Source: Pelagophyceae sp. CCMP2097 (Eukaryota; Sar; Pelagophyceae). From it: a stretch of DNA of 64,000 nucleotides. Location: positions 938,482 through 1,002,481 of the forward strand of contig MU657165.1 in the NCBI GenBank assembly GCA_026770575.1. The letters are read 5' to 3'. A model generated the notes under the pieces. That model did not search any database and was not told the DNA's origin. It worked only from the letters and a program-made list of their open reading frames with translations. Made by a program: the position numbers and the translations under genes. Below are positions 1-9,710 of this stretch, piece after piece. Position 1 is the first letter of the stretch, and every line of letters begins with the position of its first letter.

Positions 1-645
1 GGACCCGCAAGAAGAAAGGAGAGAGAGAAGGGGAGAGTAAAAACGTAAACACATACCACATTTTGTCCGTTCAACGGATCGGTTGTGGCAGCCTACTAGT
101 AGTCAAGGAACGCTACAATGTCATGTAGGATTCCTACTAGGGACATGCCTGTGAAGTGACCTTTACAAGTACGGACCCACTCGAGTGACTACACTCAATG
201 AGTGGGGAAGCCAACGACAGGTCGGCGTACGCCACTCGTGGCGTCCGTCCGCCCTCTCCTCTGGGCCCACTCGACCTTTATTGCCATCACCTCTCCAGTT
301 CTCTCTTGGGATATAAATAAAACACCTCATCCTCATGCATGCCTCACTAGGGATTCCCACGAGAGAGAGAAGACCAAAGAAGTCTTAAACAAATCTACCT
401 TAGTCCTAATGGCCCCACAAATCAAGCAAATCGAGCAAATCACGCAAACCATGCATGGCGGGCGTCGTTGCCGTGCTCACGGGGTGGGGCTGCAGCGGCC
501 AGAATGTTCTGGAAAGGGCCGCATGCGCAAAAAAAATCAAAGATGTATCGCTAAAAAACTCGCAACGGCTGAAGGGTGGGGCCCAAAGCGCGCGCCCCGA
601 CGCTCGCCCGCCTTCCTTGAATCGGCTGGCCTCCGTCGGGCCGGC
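1..645. other. 5' flank and intergenic sequence
   Basis: No gene is supported here. The first 60 bases are purine-rich. Lower-GC sequence with short inverted motifs (CTACTAG, AGGATTCCT) follows. An open frame runs into CFAP70 from upstream, but its composition and lack of conserved residues suggest 5' untranslated or promoter sequence before the ATG at 646. Confidence 0.4.
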
Positions 646-3600
646 ATGGCGGAGGAGGTGGGCGAGGCCGAAGCTGCGCCGACGCGCGCGACGATGGCGC
701 CGACGGAGGCGCCGGGCGAGATGGTGCTGCGCCTGCGGCGCGTTTCGGCGCGTTTCGGGACGTACGACGACGCCCGCGCGGTGTCCATGCGCGTGAAGCT
801 GCGCTGCGAGCTCGACGGCGCCGCGCGTGACGACGTCTTTGCGCCGACGACGTCTACGTTTGCCGTCGCCGAGGTCGGCGGCGCTTCAATGGTTTGCGCG
901 GGCGCAGAGGCCTGGGTGTTCTCGAGCCGCGCGCTGCGCCTCGACGAGGAAACGCTAGAGGCGATCGTGCGGTGCGTCGTCGTCGTCGACGTCGAGCTAA
1001 GGTACGGCGACGACGCCGAGGCGCCGTTCGCGGCCCTCGGCTCCGCGGCGCTGCCGCTCAGCGGCGTCGTCGGCGCCGCGACGGGTAAAGCGACGCTCGA
1101 GGCACGCGTTTCCGCCGCCGCGGGCATCGTCGAGGCGCACGCGTCGCTCGACGCGTCGATGGCGTTCGAGACGTCGATCGACGAGGACACGGCCGACTTT
1201 TTCGCCGGGTCGCGCGTCCTCTTCGTCGACTCGGCGGCGATGCGCCACCTGCCGCAAAACTGGGCGCCCGCCGCCGACGCCGCCGCCGACGCGCCGCGCC
1301 CGGCGTTCCAGCTGCGCCTCGACAATTCGAAAACCGCGTCTCCGCTCGTCTACGGCTTCGACCTCGGCGAGGCCCACGCCGTCGCCGTCGAGCGCGCGCC
1401 CGCGGCCGACGGCGAGGACGTGCCGCCGACGGCGTACGACGTCCGGTGGGCGGCGACGGTGGCCGTGTTGCTCCCAAAGGCGACGTGCGACGCTCTCATG
1501 GCCTCCAAGAGCCCCGTGCTCCGCCTCGCGCTCGGCGGCGCCGCGGCGGACTGCCTCGTTTTGCTGGACGCGGCGCCGCTCTACGCGGCGGAGACGGCGG
1601 GCGCCGTCGAGCTCGAGGCTTTGGTGTCGGCGCCTTTTGAAGCCGCGCCGGCGCCGGCGGCCGACGCCGGCGCCGACGCGGCGCCGGAGGAGGGCGAGCG
1701 GCCGCCGACGCTGGCGGCGCGCCTCGCCAAGTGCGGGACGGCGGTGTCGCTGACTTGCCGCCTCTCGGCGCCGTTCGACCGGCGGCCGGCTCGGAAACTG
1801 CCCTTGTACGGCGACGTGGTCAAGGTGCGGTCGGCGCGTGCGGTGGCGCTGGACGCGCTGCACGCGCAGGGCCGGGACCTGCAGGCGGAGCTGCGGCGCG
1901 AACTCGATGATATGGTCACGGCGCTGGCCACGGAGATGGCCAAAGTCGTCGACAAATCCTCAACAGGCACCGTCGCCGTGACCGCAGAAAACGAGGCCCA
2001 ATGGCTCTTCAAGCTCAACGCCGGCGGCGTCTACCACCAGTTCAAGGAGCGGCTCAAGTCTTGTGTGCAGCGCCTCGTCCGGGCCAAGTACGGCACCGAC
2101 GCCGCCGCCGCCGACGGCGCGGCGGCGGCCGCCGGCGCATTGGCGGGCGCGCCGCGGCAGCCCGCGGCCGCGACGCGGGGCATTGAGTATTCGCCGCACG
2201 ACCGGTTCGTGAACGAGATGTACGTCGAGCTGATGAGGCAGGCCAACGCGGTGTTGAACCTGCGCTTCCGCGACGCCGAGTCGCACGCGGAGCCGCCGGC
2301 GCACCCGGGCCCGTTCCACGTCGAGCACCCTCGTGGTTCGGAGCCGAAAGCCGTGGCCGCCATGCGCGAGTGCGCCGCGGGCTTTGCATTCCTATGCGCC
2401 GACGACGAGGCGAATTCTTCCTGGGACCGCGTCGAGCTTCGCCACGAGGAGTGCTTATCCGCGCTGCAGGAAAACGTCCAAAATGCGCCTCTCCAAGACG
2501 TTGACGTCTGCGGGGCGAGCATGGCTAAAGCATGGCGCGAGTACGGTTTTGCGGCGCTGCGGTGTGCGGCGCGGCGCATGTGCCTCCCGTCGCTTGCAGA
2601 GGCGCCTCTGCGCAACGCGCTGGTTTTGGAGCCGCGCCACGAAACGGCCATGGTTTCCTACGCGGCGCTGTTAATCGAGCGCGGCGATTTTGCGGCGGCG
2701 CTGGCCGTCCTCGCGGCGGACCACGGCGACGTCTACGCGATACTTTTAGCGGGCCTGACGCACCACCTCGAGGGCGACGCGGCAAAAGCGCGCGCCGAAA
2801 TCGAGCGCGCGGCGAGGCTCGACGCGCCAGACTGCGGCCTGCGCGCGCGCGTCTGCGTGCTGCTCGACCTCGCAGAGTGGCTGGTGCTCCGGGGCCTGCA
2901 GCGCGGCGCGAAAGCGGCGCTACAGATGGCGCGCGCGGCGGAAGCGCGCGCGCAGCGGCACGCGCGGCTCCTCGGCCAGGCTGCCGCAATCGCGGCGCCG
3001 GCGCGGTTCCGCGAGCAGTCGCTCCGAATCGAGGCGCGGCTCCTCTTCGTCGCCGGCGAGGTGGCTTTGGCCGAGGTGGCGGCGAAGCGGTCGTGCGCTG
3101 CGGCGCCGCGGCACCCGGACGCGTGGACGGCGCTCGGCGACGTGCTGGCGGCTTCCGGCGACGTCAAGCAAGCCACGGCCGCGTACGCGCGCGCTCTGGC
3201 GCTCTTCGGCGCCGACGTGGCGATGCCGTCTGCGCCGTTGTGGCTGAGCGTGGCCGTCGGCGACGCGTCGCTCGCCCTCGGCGACGCCGACCTCGCCGCG
3301 CAAGTCTACCTCGGCGCCTGCCGCGCGCACGCGAGCGCCGCCGCCTGGCGCGGCGCCGGCCGCGCTCTACTCGCGCGCGGCGATTACGCAGACGCCGAGC
3401 GCGCGCTGGGCGAGGCGAACGTGCGAGACAAGCGAGACGCCGCCACGTGGGCCTACCTCGCCCTCGCCAACCTCGGCCAGTACACCCTCGGTGATTCCGC
3501 GCGCATCGACGAGGCCGCCGCCGCTGTCGCCGTCGCCGAGCGCTTGGACTTGGTGGACGCGCAGCTCCTTTGTGAAGTGGCCCTCGAGTTCACGAAAGTC

Positions 3601-3849
3601 GACCGCGACGCCGTTTCCGCGCGGCTCCTCCGCCGCGCCGTGGCCGCGGCGCCGACGCACAAAGCGGCGCGGCAACCGCGGCGCCTCCTCGCGCGCGCGC
3701 TCGCCAAGCAGTGCGCGCTCGTCGACGCCGCGGCCGAGTACGCCGCGCTCCTCGAGGACGCCGCCGACGCCGCCGACGCCGAATCGCTCCGCATCGAACT
3801 CGCGCCCATCCTCGCAAAGCTCGGCAAGTCGCTCTCCCAGGAGCTCTGA
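646..3849 (+). CDS. CFAP70: CFAP70-like flagellar TPR protein
   Basis: A single exon encodes about 1067 residues. In other eukaryotes CFAP70 (TTC18) is an axonemal protein involved in ciliary motility. The N-terminal part (about residues 20-150) is beta-rich and fits the C2-like region of the family. A conserved helical block near residue 466 (FKERLKSCVQRLV, then a basic run) followed by an NEMYVELMRQ-type segment matches the middle of CFAP70. From about residue 630 to the end there are Ala/Leu-rich helical pairs typical of TPR repeats. The frame stays open upstream to 202, but the ATG at 646 starts the conserved acidic N-terminus, so I chose it. Alanine-rich linkers are common in this GC-rich genome. 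The identity rests on domain order and remembered family features; another TPR ciliary protein is possible. Confidence 0.7.
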   Translation: MAEEVGEAEAAPTRATMAPTEAPGEMVLRLRRVSARFGTYDDARAVSMRVKLRCELDGAARDDVFAPTTSTFAVAEVGGASMVCAGAEAWVFSSRALRLDEETLEAIVRCVVVVDVELRYGDDAEAPFAALGSAALPLSGVVGAATGKATLEARVSAAAGIVEAHASLDASMAFETSIDEDTADFFAGSRVLFVDSAAMRHLPQNWAPAADAAADAPRPAFQLRLDNSKTASPLVYGFDLGEAHAVAVERAPAADGEDVPPTAYDVRWAATVAVLLPKATCDALMASKSPVLRLALGGAAADCLVLLDAAPLYAAETAGAVELEALVSAPFEAAPAPAADAGADAAPEEGERPPTLAARLAKCGTAVSLTCRLSAPFDRRPARKLPLYGDVVKVRSARAVALDALHAQGRDLQAELRRELDDMVTALATEMAKVVDKSSTGTVAVTAENEAQWLFKLNAGGVYHQFKERLKSCVQRLVRAKYGTDAAAADGAAAAAGALAGAPRQPAAATRGIEYSPHDRFVNEMYVELMRQANAVLNLRFRDAESHAEPPAHPGPFHVEHPRGSEPKAVAAMRECAAGFAFLCADDEANSSWDRVELRHEECLSALQENVQNAPLQDVDVCGASMAKAWREYGFAALRCAARRMCLPSLAEAPLRNALVLEPRHETAMVSYAALLIERGDFAAALAVLAADHGDVYAILLAGLTHHLEGDAAKARAEIERAARLDAPDCGLRARVCVLLDLAEWLVLRGLQRGAKAALQMARAAEARAQRHARLLGQAAAIAAPARFREQSLRIEARLLFVAGEVALAEVAAKRSCAAAPRHPDAWTALGDVLAASGDVKQATAAYARALALFGADVAMPSAPLWLSVAVGDASLALGDADLAAQVYLGACRAHASAAAWRGAGRALLARGDYADAERALGEANVRDKRDAATWAYLALANLGQYTLGDSARIDEAAAAVAVAERLDLVDAQLLCEVALEFTKVDRDAVSARLLRRAVAAAPTHKAARQPRRLLARALAKQCALVDAAAEYAALLEDAADAADAESLRIELAPILAKLGKSLSQEL

Positions 3850-4135
3850 CGAGGCGGCCGCCGTGCGCCGACATTAAGGAAGCCTGTCCGCGAAGCGTCG
3901 TGCTCGGGTTTTGTCCCAAGCAAGGCGCTCTCCCGAGTCCCGGGAAGAGGAGGATGCAGAGAACGAGCATTGCAGATTCGAGCTCCCAGGACGCCGAGGT
4001 GGCCCCTGCGCACAACCCCCCACGTGTCACTCGCTGCGGCTCTTTTGTTTTAAAAAAAGGAGCCGGCCGACTACTAGGAGCTCGGCCGACTGCCGCGCCG
4101 CGCGTGCAGTGTTGCGTGGCGCGGTAGGAGGCACG

Positions 4136-5375
4136 ATGGACGACGACGACGGGGAGCTCCAGGCCGCTATCGCAGCCAGCACGACACTTACTGCGTCTTT
4201 TGAGGCGGCGGCGCCCAAGGGGCCCCCGGCGAGCCGATGGCCACGTAGGCCTCGAGGACTCGAACAAGGCGCGGCAGGTCGAAGAGGCGCCCTCGGTGCG
4301 ATTAGACGGCTCGAGGGCGTCGCGGAAATTGGGCGCGGTTGGAAATTTCCGCGCCGATGGCCTTTGACGTGCGCATTAGCTGACGAGGCGGCCATTAGGC
4401 GACGACTCTCGCTACGATGACGGCGCAGGAGCAGGACCGGCTGACGGTGGAGCAGATGAACGAAATCGTCGCGGGCATCGCGTCGTCGCAGCCCATGGTC
4501 GGCGACCGGCTCAAGCTGGGCGAGGCTCTGCTGCCAGAGTACGCTGACAACCCTTCAAAGGGCTTTGCGCGCGGCATCGGCGTCCTCGAGGGCAAGTATT
4601 CCGCGATGCGGCGAGTGCGCAAGGACGGCAACTGCTTCTACCGCGCGGTAAGCACTTCCCCCGGCAGTCGATACCCCAAAGGCAATCGGCCGAATCCCTT
4701 TGAGCATTCGGCCCTTCCTTTGAGCAACTCGCACCGCCTCTAGTTTCTCTACCGCTACGTGGAGCAGCTCTGCGTCGACCACGCGGCGGGGCCGGGGTCG
4801 AAGGTGTTGGAGGCGCCCGAGGGCTCGGAACTGGAGCGCGTTCAAAAGGTAATAAAGTCCTCCAAGGAGAAGCTCCTCAGCGTGGGCTACGAGGACTCTG
4901 CCATCGACATGTTCTGGGACATGCTCGTGGAGGTTTTGGACGAGGTGCCCAAGACGACGGCCGATTCTTGGCATTCTAAGATGAACGACGAACATGGCGT
5001 TTCGATGCACATCGTCTGGTTCTGCCGCGCGCTCTCTGCGACGCAGATCAAGCTGCAGCCGGAGCGCTTCGAGCCTTTTATCATGGACGACACCGGCGTG
5101 GCCGACGTCCACGCGTTCTGCCGGACCGAGGTGGAGCCGGTCAACATGGAGTGCGAGCAGGTCCAGATCATCGCCCTCACGGAGATGCTCGGCGTGCCCG
5201 TCTGCATCGAGTACCTCGACGGCTCCGGCGCCCCGACGTGCATCGTGCGTTTTCCTGCCCCTCCGGAAAGGACGACGGGCCCCCCACGCGAAAAACTCAG
5301 GTTTTCCCAGAGGGCTCCAAGCCCTGCGTCACGCTGCTCTACCGACCGGGCCACTACGACATCCTCTACGAGTAG
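4136..5375 (+). CDS. OTUB1: Otubain-type ubiquitin thioesterase
   Basis: A cysteine protease of the OTU family that removes ubiquitin from conjugates. Secure exons are 4417-4647, 4744-5244 and 5301-5375 (introns of 96 and 56 bp, both GT-AG), giving 268 residues from the ATG at 4417. The catalytic motif KDGNCFYRA has its Cys at residue 73. The C-terminus VTLLYRPGHYDILYE carries the catalytic His at 262, almost identical to animal OTUB1. The EVEPVNMECEQVQIIAL segment is also characteristic. An alternative first exon begins at the ATG at 4136, whose product starts with an acidic DGELQAAIAAS stretch resembling a ubiquitin-interacting motif; its junction to 4417 is not resolved. The catalytic residues look complete. 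Confidence 0.9.
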
Positions 5376-5631
5376 CCGCGCCGAGCGCCCGCCATTCACG
5401 TGGGCCGTCGCTGCGCCGTCGATAGTTACATCGCAAGTCTTGAGGCGCGCCCCTCGGTTGAGTCGCGCCCATATCGAATACAGCGGGCTCGGTGAGGCTC
5501 CAAACGGCGCGGGTTGCGTCATGCGCCGCCCCACGACGGCGCAGGAAGGCGGTTTTGTCACAATGTGGACGGTCCAATACTCGCCGAACGAGGGTGTCGC
5601 CGAAGTTCTCGCCTCGACCGCCGGTAGTAGC

Positions 5632-6419
5632 ATGGCGTCGGCGGCGGCGGACGTCGAGGTTCGGCGCGCGGACCAGGCGCTGATCAACGAGTTCGGGCGG
5701 CTCAACGCTAAGCTGCACGAGCGCCGCGGGGATGTGGACGCGGTGAAGAAGACGATGGAGGAGCTCGATGACGCCGCTACTGAGCTCGCCATGGGCGTGC
5801 GCCGCCGCGTCGACCGGAGCCCCGCAAACCGTATACCGCCCGGGCCACACGCCCCCCGAGACGAGGAGAATGTTTTCGTCGTGAATCGCCCTGGCTCCCT
5901 CGCGTCGAGAGCGAGAGCGGCGTCTACCGGCAACACCGACGCGCGACGACGCGCGACCTTCGCAGGACGGCGGCGGCGTTAAGTGCGTCGCGGCGGCGCC
6001 GGGCGGCGACGCTTTACGCACTTTTGCCTCGTGCGAGCGTCCGTTTAGATTGCGACCCCCACAGGCTCATGCTCGGCGGCGAGTCGTTCGTCGACGTCGA
6101 GGAGGACGCGGCGACGGAGTACTGCGAGCAGGAGCAGGCGAAGCTCCAGGTGCGACGCGGCGCCCTTTCCTGGCGCCTTATAGCCGACGCCCCGGCCTCG
6201 CGCTTCGGCCTCGGGCGTCGACCGCCTCTCGCGATAGGCCGAGCTCGACGAGCACGACGGCGTCATCTCGAAGATCCAGGCGAGGCAAAAGGTGCGCGCC
6301 CCGGCCGTCTGCTACCACGGGGCTCGAGAGATGCCAGAGTTTGAAAAAGGGCCCTGTAGGAGCTCAAGACCATCCTCTACGGCCGCTTCGGGTCGAACAT
6401 CAACCTCGAGGAGCGTTGA
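5632..6419 (+). CDS. PFDN4: Prefoldin subunit 4
   Basis: A beta-type subunit of the hexameric prefoldin chaperone, which hands nascent actin and tubulin to the CCT chaperonin. Four exons (5632-5794, 6049-6149, 6238-6291, 6360-6419) join in frame to 125 residues, close to the usual 130. The N-terminal helix INEFGRLNAKLHE, the central loop leading to GGESFVDV and the C-terminal signature YGRFGSNINLEE are diagnostic. The first intron must use a GC donor (ATGG then GCGTGC) to restore the frame and the family's loop length; the other two are GT-AG. It is 256 bp downstream of the otubain gene on the same strand. Confidence 0.9.
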
Positions 6420-6568
6420 TGCGCCCCGTCGAAGCCGAGGCGGCGCCGGCCGCCGACTCTAGCGTAATCGACAAAATCGTGCTTTCCAAAAAACGTCTCC
6501 AGGTCCCACTCGAGTCGCGCCGTTGCGCGTCCGTAGATGATGTGTCTTAAAGTATGAAGAGCCGCCGC

Positions 6569-7162
6569 TCACCGCTTGGTCCAGGCGGCGCCCGCGGCGA
6601 CGGCTGCGGCGATGGCGAGATTGTCGTATGCACCGCCGACGGCCTCTGCCGCTGCCGCCGCGGCCGCGATGACGAGGCGCTCGGCGTTGCTGCAGGGGAA
6701 CGATATGCTGAGCGCCGTGACTGCAAAGACGGCGGCAGACCCGCAGACAGTCTTTTCGTTGTACCAGCGTAGGTTGCGCCCGGGAAACGTGCGCGAGGCC
6801 CACTTGCCGATTACGGCGCCCGCCGGGTCCGCGAAGAACAACGGCGCGAGCAGAAGCGGCGGTTGCTGGATCGCGAACCACGCGGATACGAGTAAAAGAT
6901 ACACGGTCACGCCGACGTCGCCCATTTGCGCGAAGCGGAAGGGCGGCAGCGGCGTGACGCCCCAGACCATCGCGATAGACGACGCGGCGAGGATGGCGAC
7001 GAAGATGCGCGCCTCGATCGTTTCTGAGTCGAGGAGGAGCATGCCAAGGCCGCAGCCGGCGTGGCAGAGCTTGCGCGCCGCAAAGTTGGAAAGCGGAAGC
7101 ACCTTCTCCAGCAAGACGATCCACACCAAGATGCACACCATCACCAAATGCTGCGCCTCCAT
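6569..7162 (-). CDS. Phytol/farnesol kinase-like membrane protein
   Basis: A single-exon, 197-residue, strongly hydrophobic protein with about six membrane segments. It resembles the VTE5/FOLK/SEC59 family of CTP-dependent polyprenol kinases. Supporting motifs are the early ARKLCHAGCG (family RK-x-x-H), the FADPAGAVIGKW block near residues 108-120 followed by NEKTVCGSAAVF (the DPxAxxxG and KTxxGS cytidylyltransferase-like signature), and a C-terminal E...YDN. Phytol kinase recycles chlorophyll-derived phytol into tocopherol synthesis in plastids. A clear plastid presequence is not visible, so substrate and compartment are open; dolichol kinase is less likely given the short length. Confidence 0.72.
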   Translation of the reverse strand: MEAQHLVMVCILVWIVLLEKVLPLSNFAARKLCHAGCGLGMLLLDSETIEARIFVAILAASSIAMVWGVTPLPPFRFAQMGDVGVTVYLLLVSAWFAIQQPPLLLAPLFFADPAGAVIGKWASRTFPGRNLRWYNEKTVCGSAAVFAVTALSISFPCSNAERLVIAAAAAAAEAVGGAYDNLAIAAAVAAGAAWTKR

Positions 7163-7391
7163 GGCGCTCTCTCGCGGGGGCTCGCGTCGGTCTCGATGGC
7201 ACGGGTGGGGTCGCTGAAATGTTGTGGATGTCCGATCAAATCCTTGACCCTGAAGATTTGTTCCAGGCCCTGGTGGAGGCTGTCCGGACGAAGCGGCGGC
7301 GTATTCCGCACCTCCACGTTTCCGGTGAGGATTAGAGGAGGTCGGGGCAGCTAGCTCCGGCGCCCGCCTCGGCGGGTGGTGTACGGATTTG

Positions 7392-9550
7392 CTATGCCGA
7401 GTCGTACTCCAGGTATCGGATTCGGTCCTTGGACGTCGGGTGCTGCGCGGCGTACAAGTCCATGTACTTGCGCACGTCCGCGAGGACGGCCTCGTTGCCC
7501 GCCGGCGGGTGGTGCTCCAGCTCCACCGCGAGCTTGTGGTTGCCGCCCTTGATGAGCACGACGCCGTGCACTCGCTTGATGCGCTGCGGCAGAAGCGCCC
7601 CGGCGCCGTTGTTCGACGCCGGCAGGCCCGGCACGAAGATATCCCACCGGTCGCCGTCCGCGCCTACGGCTCTGCTCCGAAGACGACGATGGCGCCTCTC
7701 GCGTGACTTTGCATCCAAAAGCGGTTTGCCGGATGGGCGCGGCCCTCCACGGTTGCGGAAGCCGACGACTTCGCCGTAGGGGAGCCCGCCGAGGCGCAGC
7801 GTTCTCGCTCTTTCCAGCACGCATTTGCACTCTCCCGACCCGGCGATGGCCAGCATGGCCTCGAGGCTGCGGAACGGCTCCGCGGACTCGACGTCGTCCG
7901 GCCCAAAGCGGCCCATGGGCGCCTTGCCGGGCGGTTTCGGCGGTGCCCGCGGCGCGCCCGTCGCGTTGCCCCGGGGGGGCGCGGGCGCGCGTGGTCGGCT
8001 TTCGGGCGGCGCGTCCGCCGTGGCGTTGTCCGCCGCGGCCGCGATGTCCTTGGCGGCGACCGGCGGCGCCTCCCAAGTGGTGTTTGTGCCTCCTCGACTG
8101 ACCGGGAGCCGCGGCGCGTACGTGATCTGCGTACCCATGGCGGCGGCGCCGGGAGCCGCGGGCGAGAAGCGCTGCGCCACAAAGTCGGAAGCGGCGCGTA
8201 CACTCATTCGCCGATTCGGGTCTCTCGTGAGGAGGCCCAAAAGGAGCCTGGCGATCCAGCCGCGGTCGAAGAGGAGGTTTTGCGACTTTGCGTCGGCGTC
8301 GGATAACCAAAACGCAAAGTCGGAGAAGGCAGTTTTTGTCCGCTCGGAAACGGCCTGCCTGCTGCTCAGCACACCTCTTCGCCAGTCCGCCTCGGCCTCA
8401 AAGGGCGACTGCGGGTCGCGCGTCACGATCATGGCCACGAGCACGCCCACGCTCCACGCGTCCTACAAATCGCTGAAACTCTGGACGCCGCGGCCTCGGG
8501 CCGCAAGCACGCACCATGAGGAGCAGGGCGCGGAGGTTGGACTCGATGAGGGCGCCGCCCATGGTCTCCGGGGCGTTGAAGGACCACAGCTCGGGGATGG
8601 AGAAGGGGCGCCGCGTCGCCACGAGCTTTGGGCCCTATGATACGACCGGTGCCATCGGCAGTCCGCGGTGGCTCCCCCCGCTTTCCCCGTCACAACAAGA
8701 GCCACCACGGCGACGGACGCCGCGCGTCACGGCGCCGACGCCGATGAGCTTGAGGCGGGCTCGGCCCGTGGCGTCGCGGCCTGCGCCGGAAGAGAGTGCC
8801 GCGACTCGACCAGGGCATCGTCATCGGAGCCCGCCCGCCGGACTCCTCGAGGACGATCCGGGTTTCCGTCGCGGACGGCGCATCGCACCGACGCGCACAA
8901 AGTCGGCGTTGAGCGAGAGGTGCGGCAGGCCGCGGAGGTGGAGGTAGCGCACGGCTTCCAGGAGCTCGGTGACAAGACGCGGCCGGGCTTCACTATCGTC
9001 GTCAAACGTCGACCAGTCGACGCGCGACAGCGCCGCGTAGCCCGACGCGTCGAACGCGTGCAGGTAACGCACGGCCGTCTCCGACACCTGGCGCCGCATA
9101 CGCCAAAGCGCGAGACAGCTGAACGACGCCCGGGACGCACCTGCGGCGCGCGACTTGCCTGCGGGTTACCGACGGCGAGCGAGCCCTTGTAGACCCCGCG
9201 CAGCGCCGACGGCACCGAGTCCGACTGCTCCAGCGCCGCGTACTCGCCTGCGCCTCTGGCGTCGTGTATGCGGGGCGCGTCGGTTCCCCGGAAAAGCGGG
9301 CTCATTGGGGCCACGCACGCCTTTCCTCGACCCATGCGTAGACGTCGTCTGCCTCGAGGATGAGGTCGGACTCTTGCATGTCGCCAGCCTCGAGCCACTT
9401 TACGTCCTCGACGGCGACGGGCCTTGACAGGACCCCCAAAGCGCATTCTCGTCTTCGTTGCCGCGGCGCTGCGCGGTTTCGCGGCGCGGCGGGCCGCAGC
9501 GCGGTGAGCGGCGCCAGCAGCAAAAACGTGGCCAGCCGCGGCGGCCGCAT
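7392..9550 (-). CDS. Presequence-bearing protein kinase-like protein, probable pseudokinase
   Basis: Six exons (9319-9550, 9159-9247, 8889-9087, 8731-8780, 8515-8634, 7392-8462) join to 586 residues. The N-terminus has a hydrophobic signal followed by TALRPAAP, which fits a heterokont plastid bipartite presequence. The kinase-like fold shows in ALRGVYKGSLAV, the YLHLRG helix before the catalytic loop, SFNAPE (APE motif), DAWSVGVLVAMIV (subdomain IX) and RDPNRRMSV (subdomain XI). The catalytic loop reads LPHLSLNADFV instead of HRDxKxxN, and LIGVGA stands where DFG is expected, so it is probably inactive. A Pro/Ala-rich linker leads to an unrecognised C-terminal region. The second intron has a perfect-consensus GC donor (CAG then GCAAGT). 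Confidence 0.65.
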
Positions 9551-9710
9551 GCCGCCGCGTACGCGCGCGCGTCGGGTCCGTTCACGAGTCGAACTCTGTT
9601 TAGTTTAGCGAGCGCAGGAAATTCCTGAAGTTCGATTCGCGATCTTCGGGCCCAAGGCGCGGCCGCGCCGCAGTCTCAGGACCTCTAGGGCGCTCTCGAG
9701 CCTTTGTGCG

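Noticed and set aside
537..1325. Long antisense frames over CFAP70 and many other genes
   Set aside because: High GC and GCN/CGN codon bias leave few stop codons on the opposite strand; these frames have no conserved motifs.
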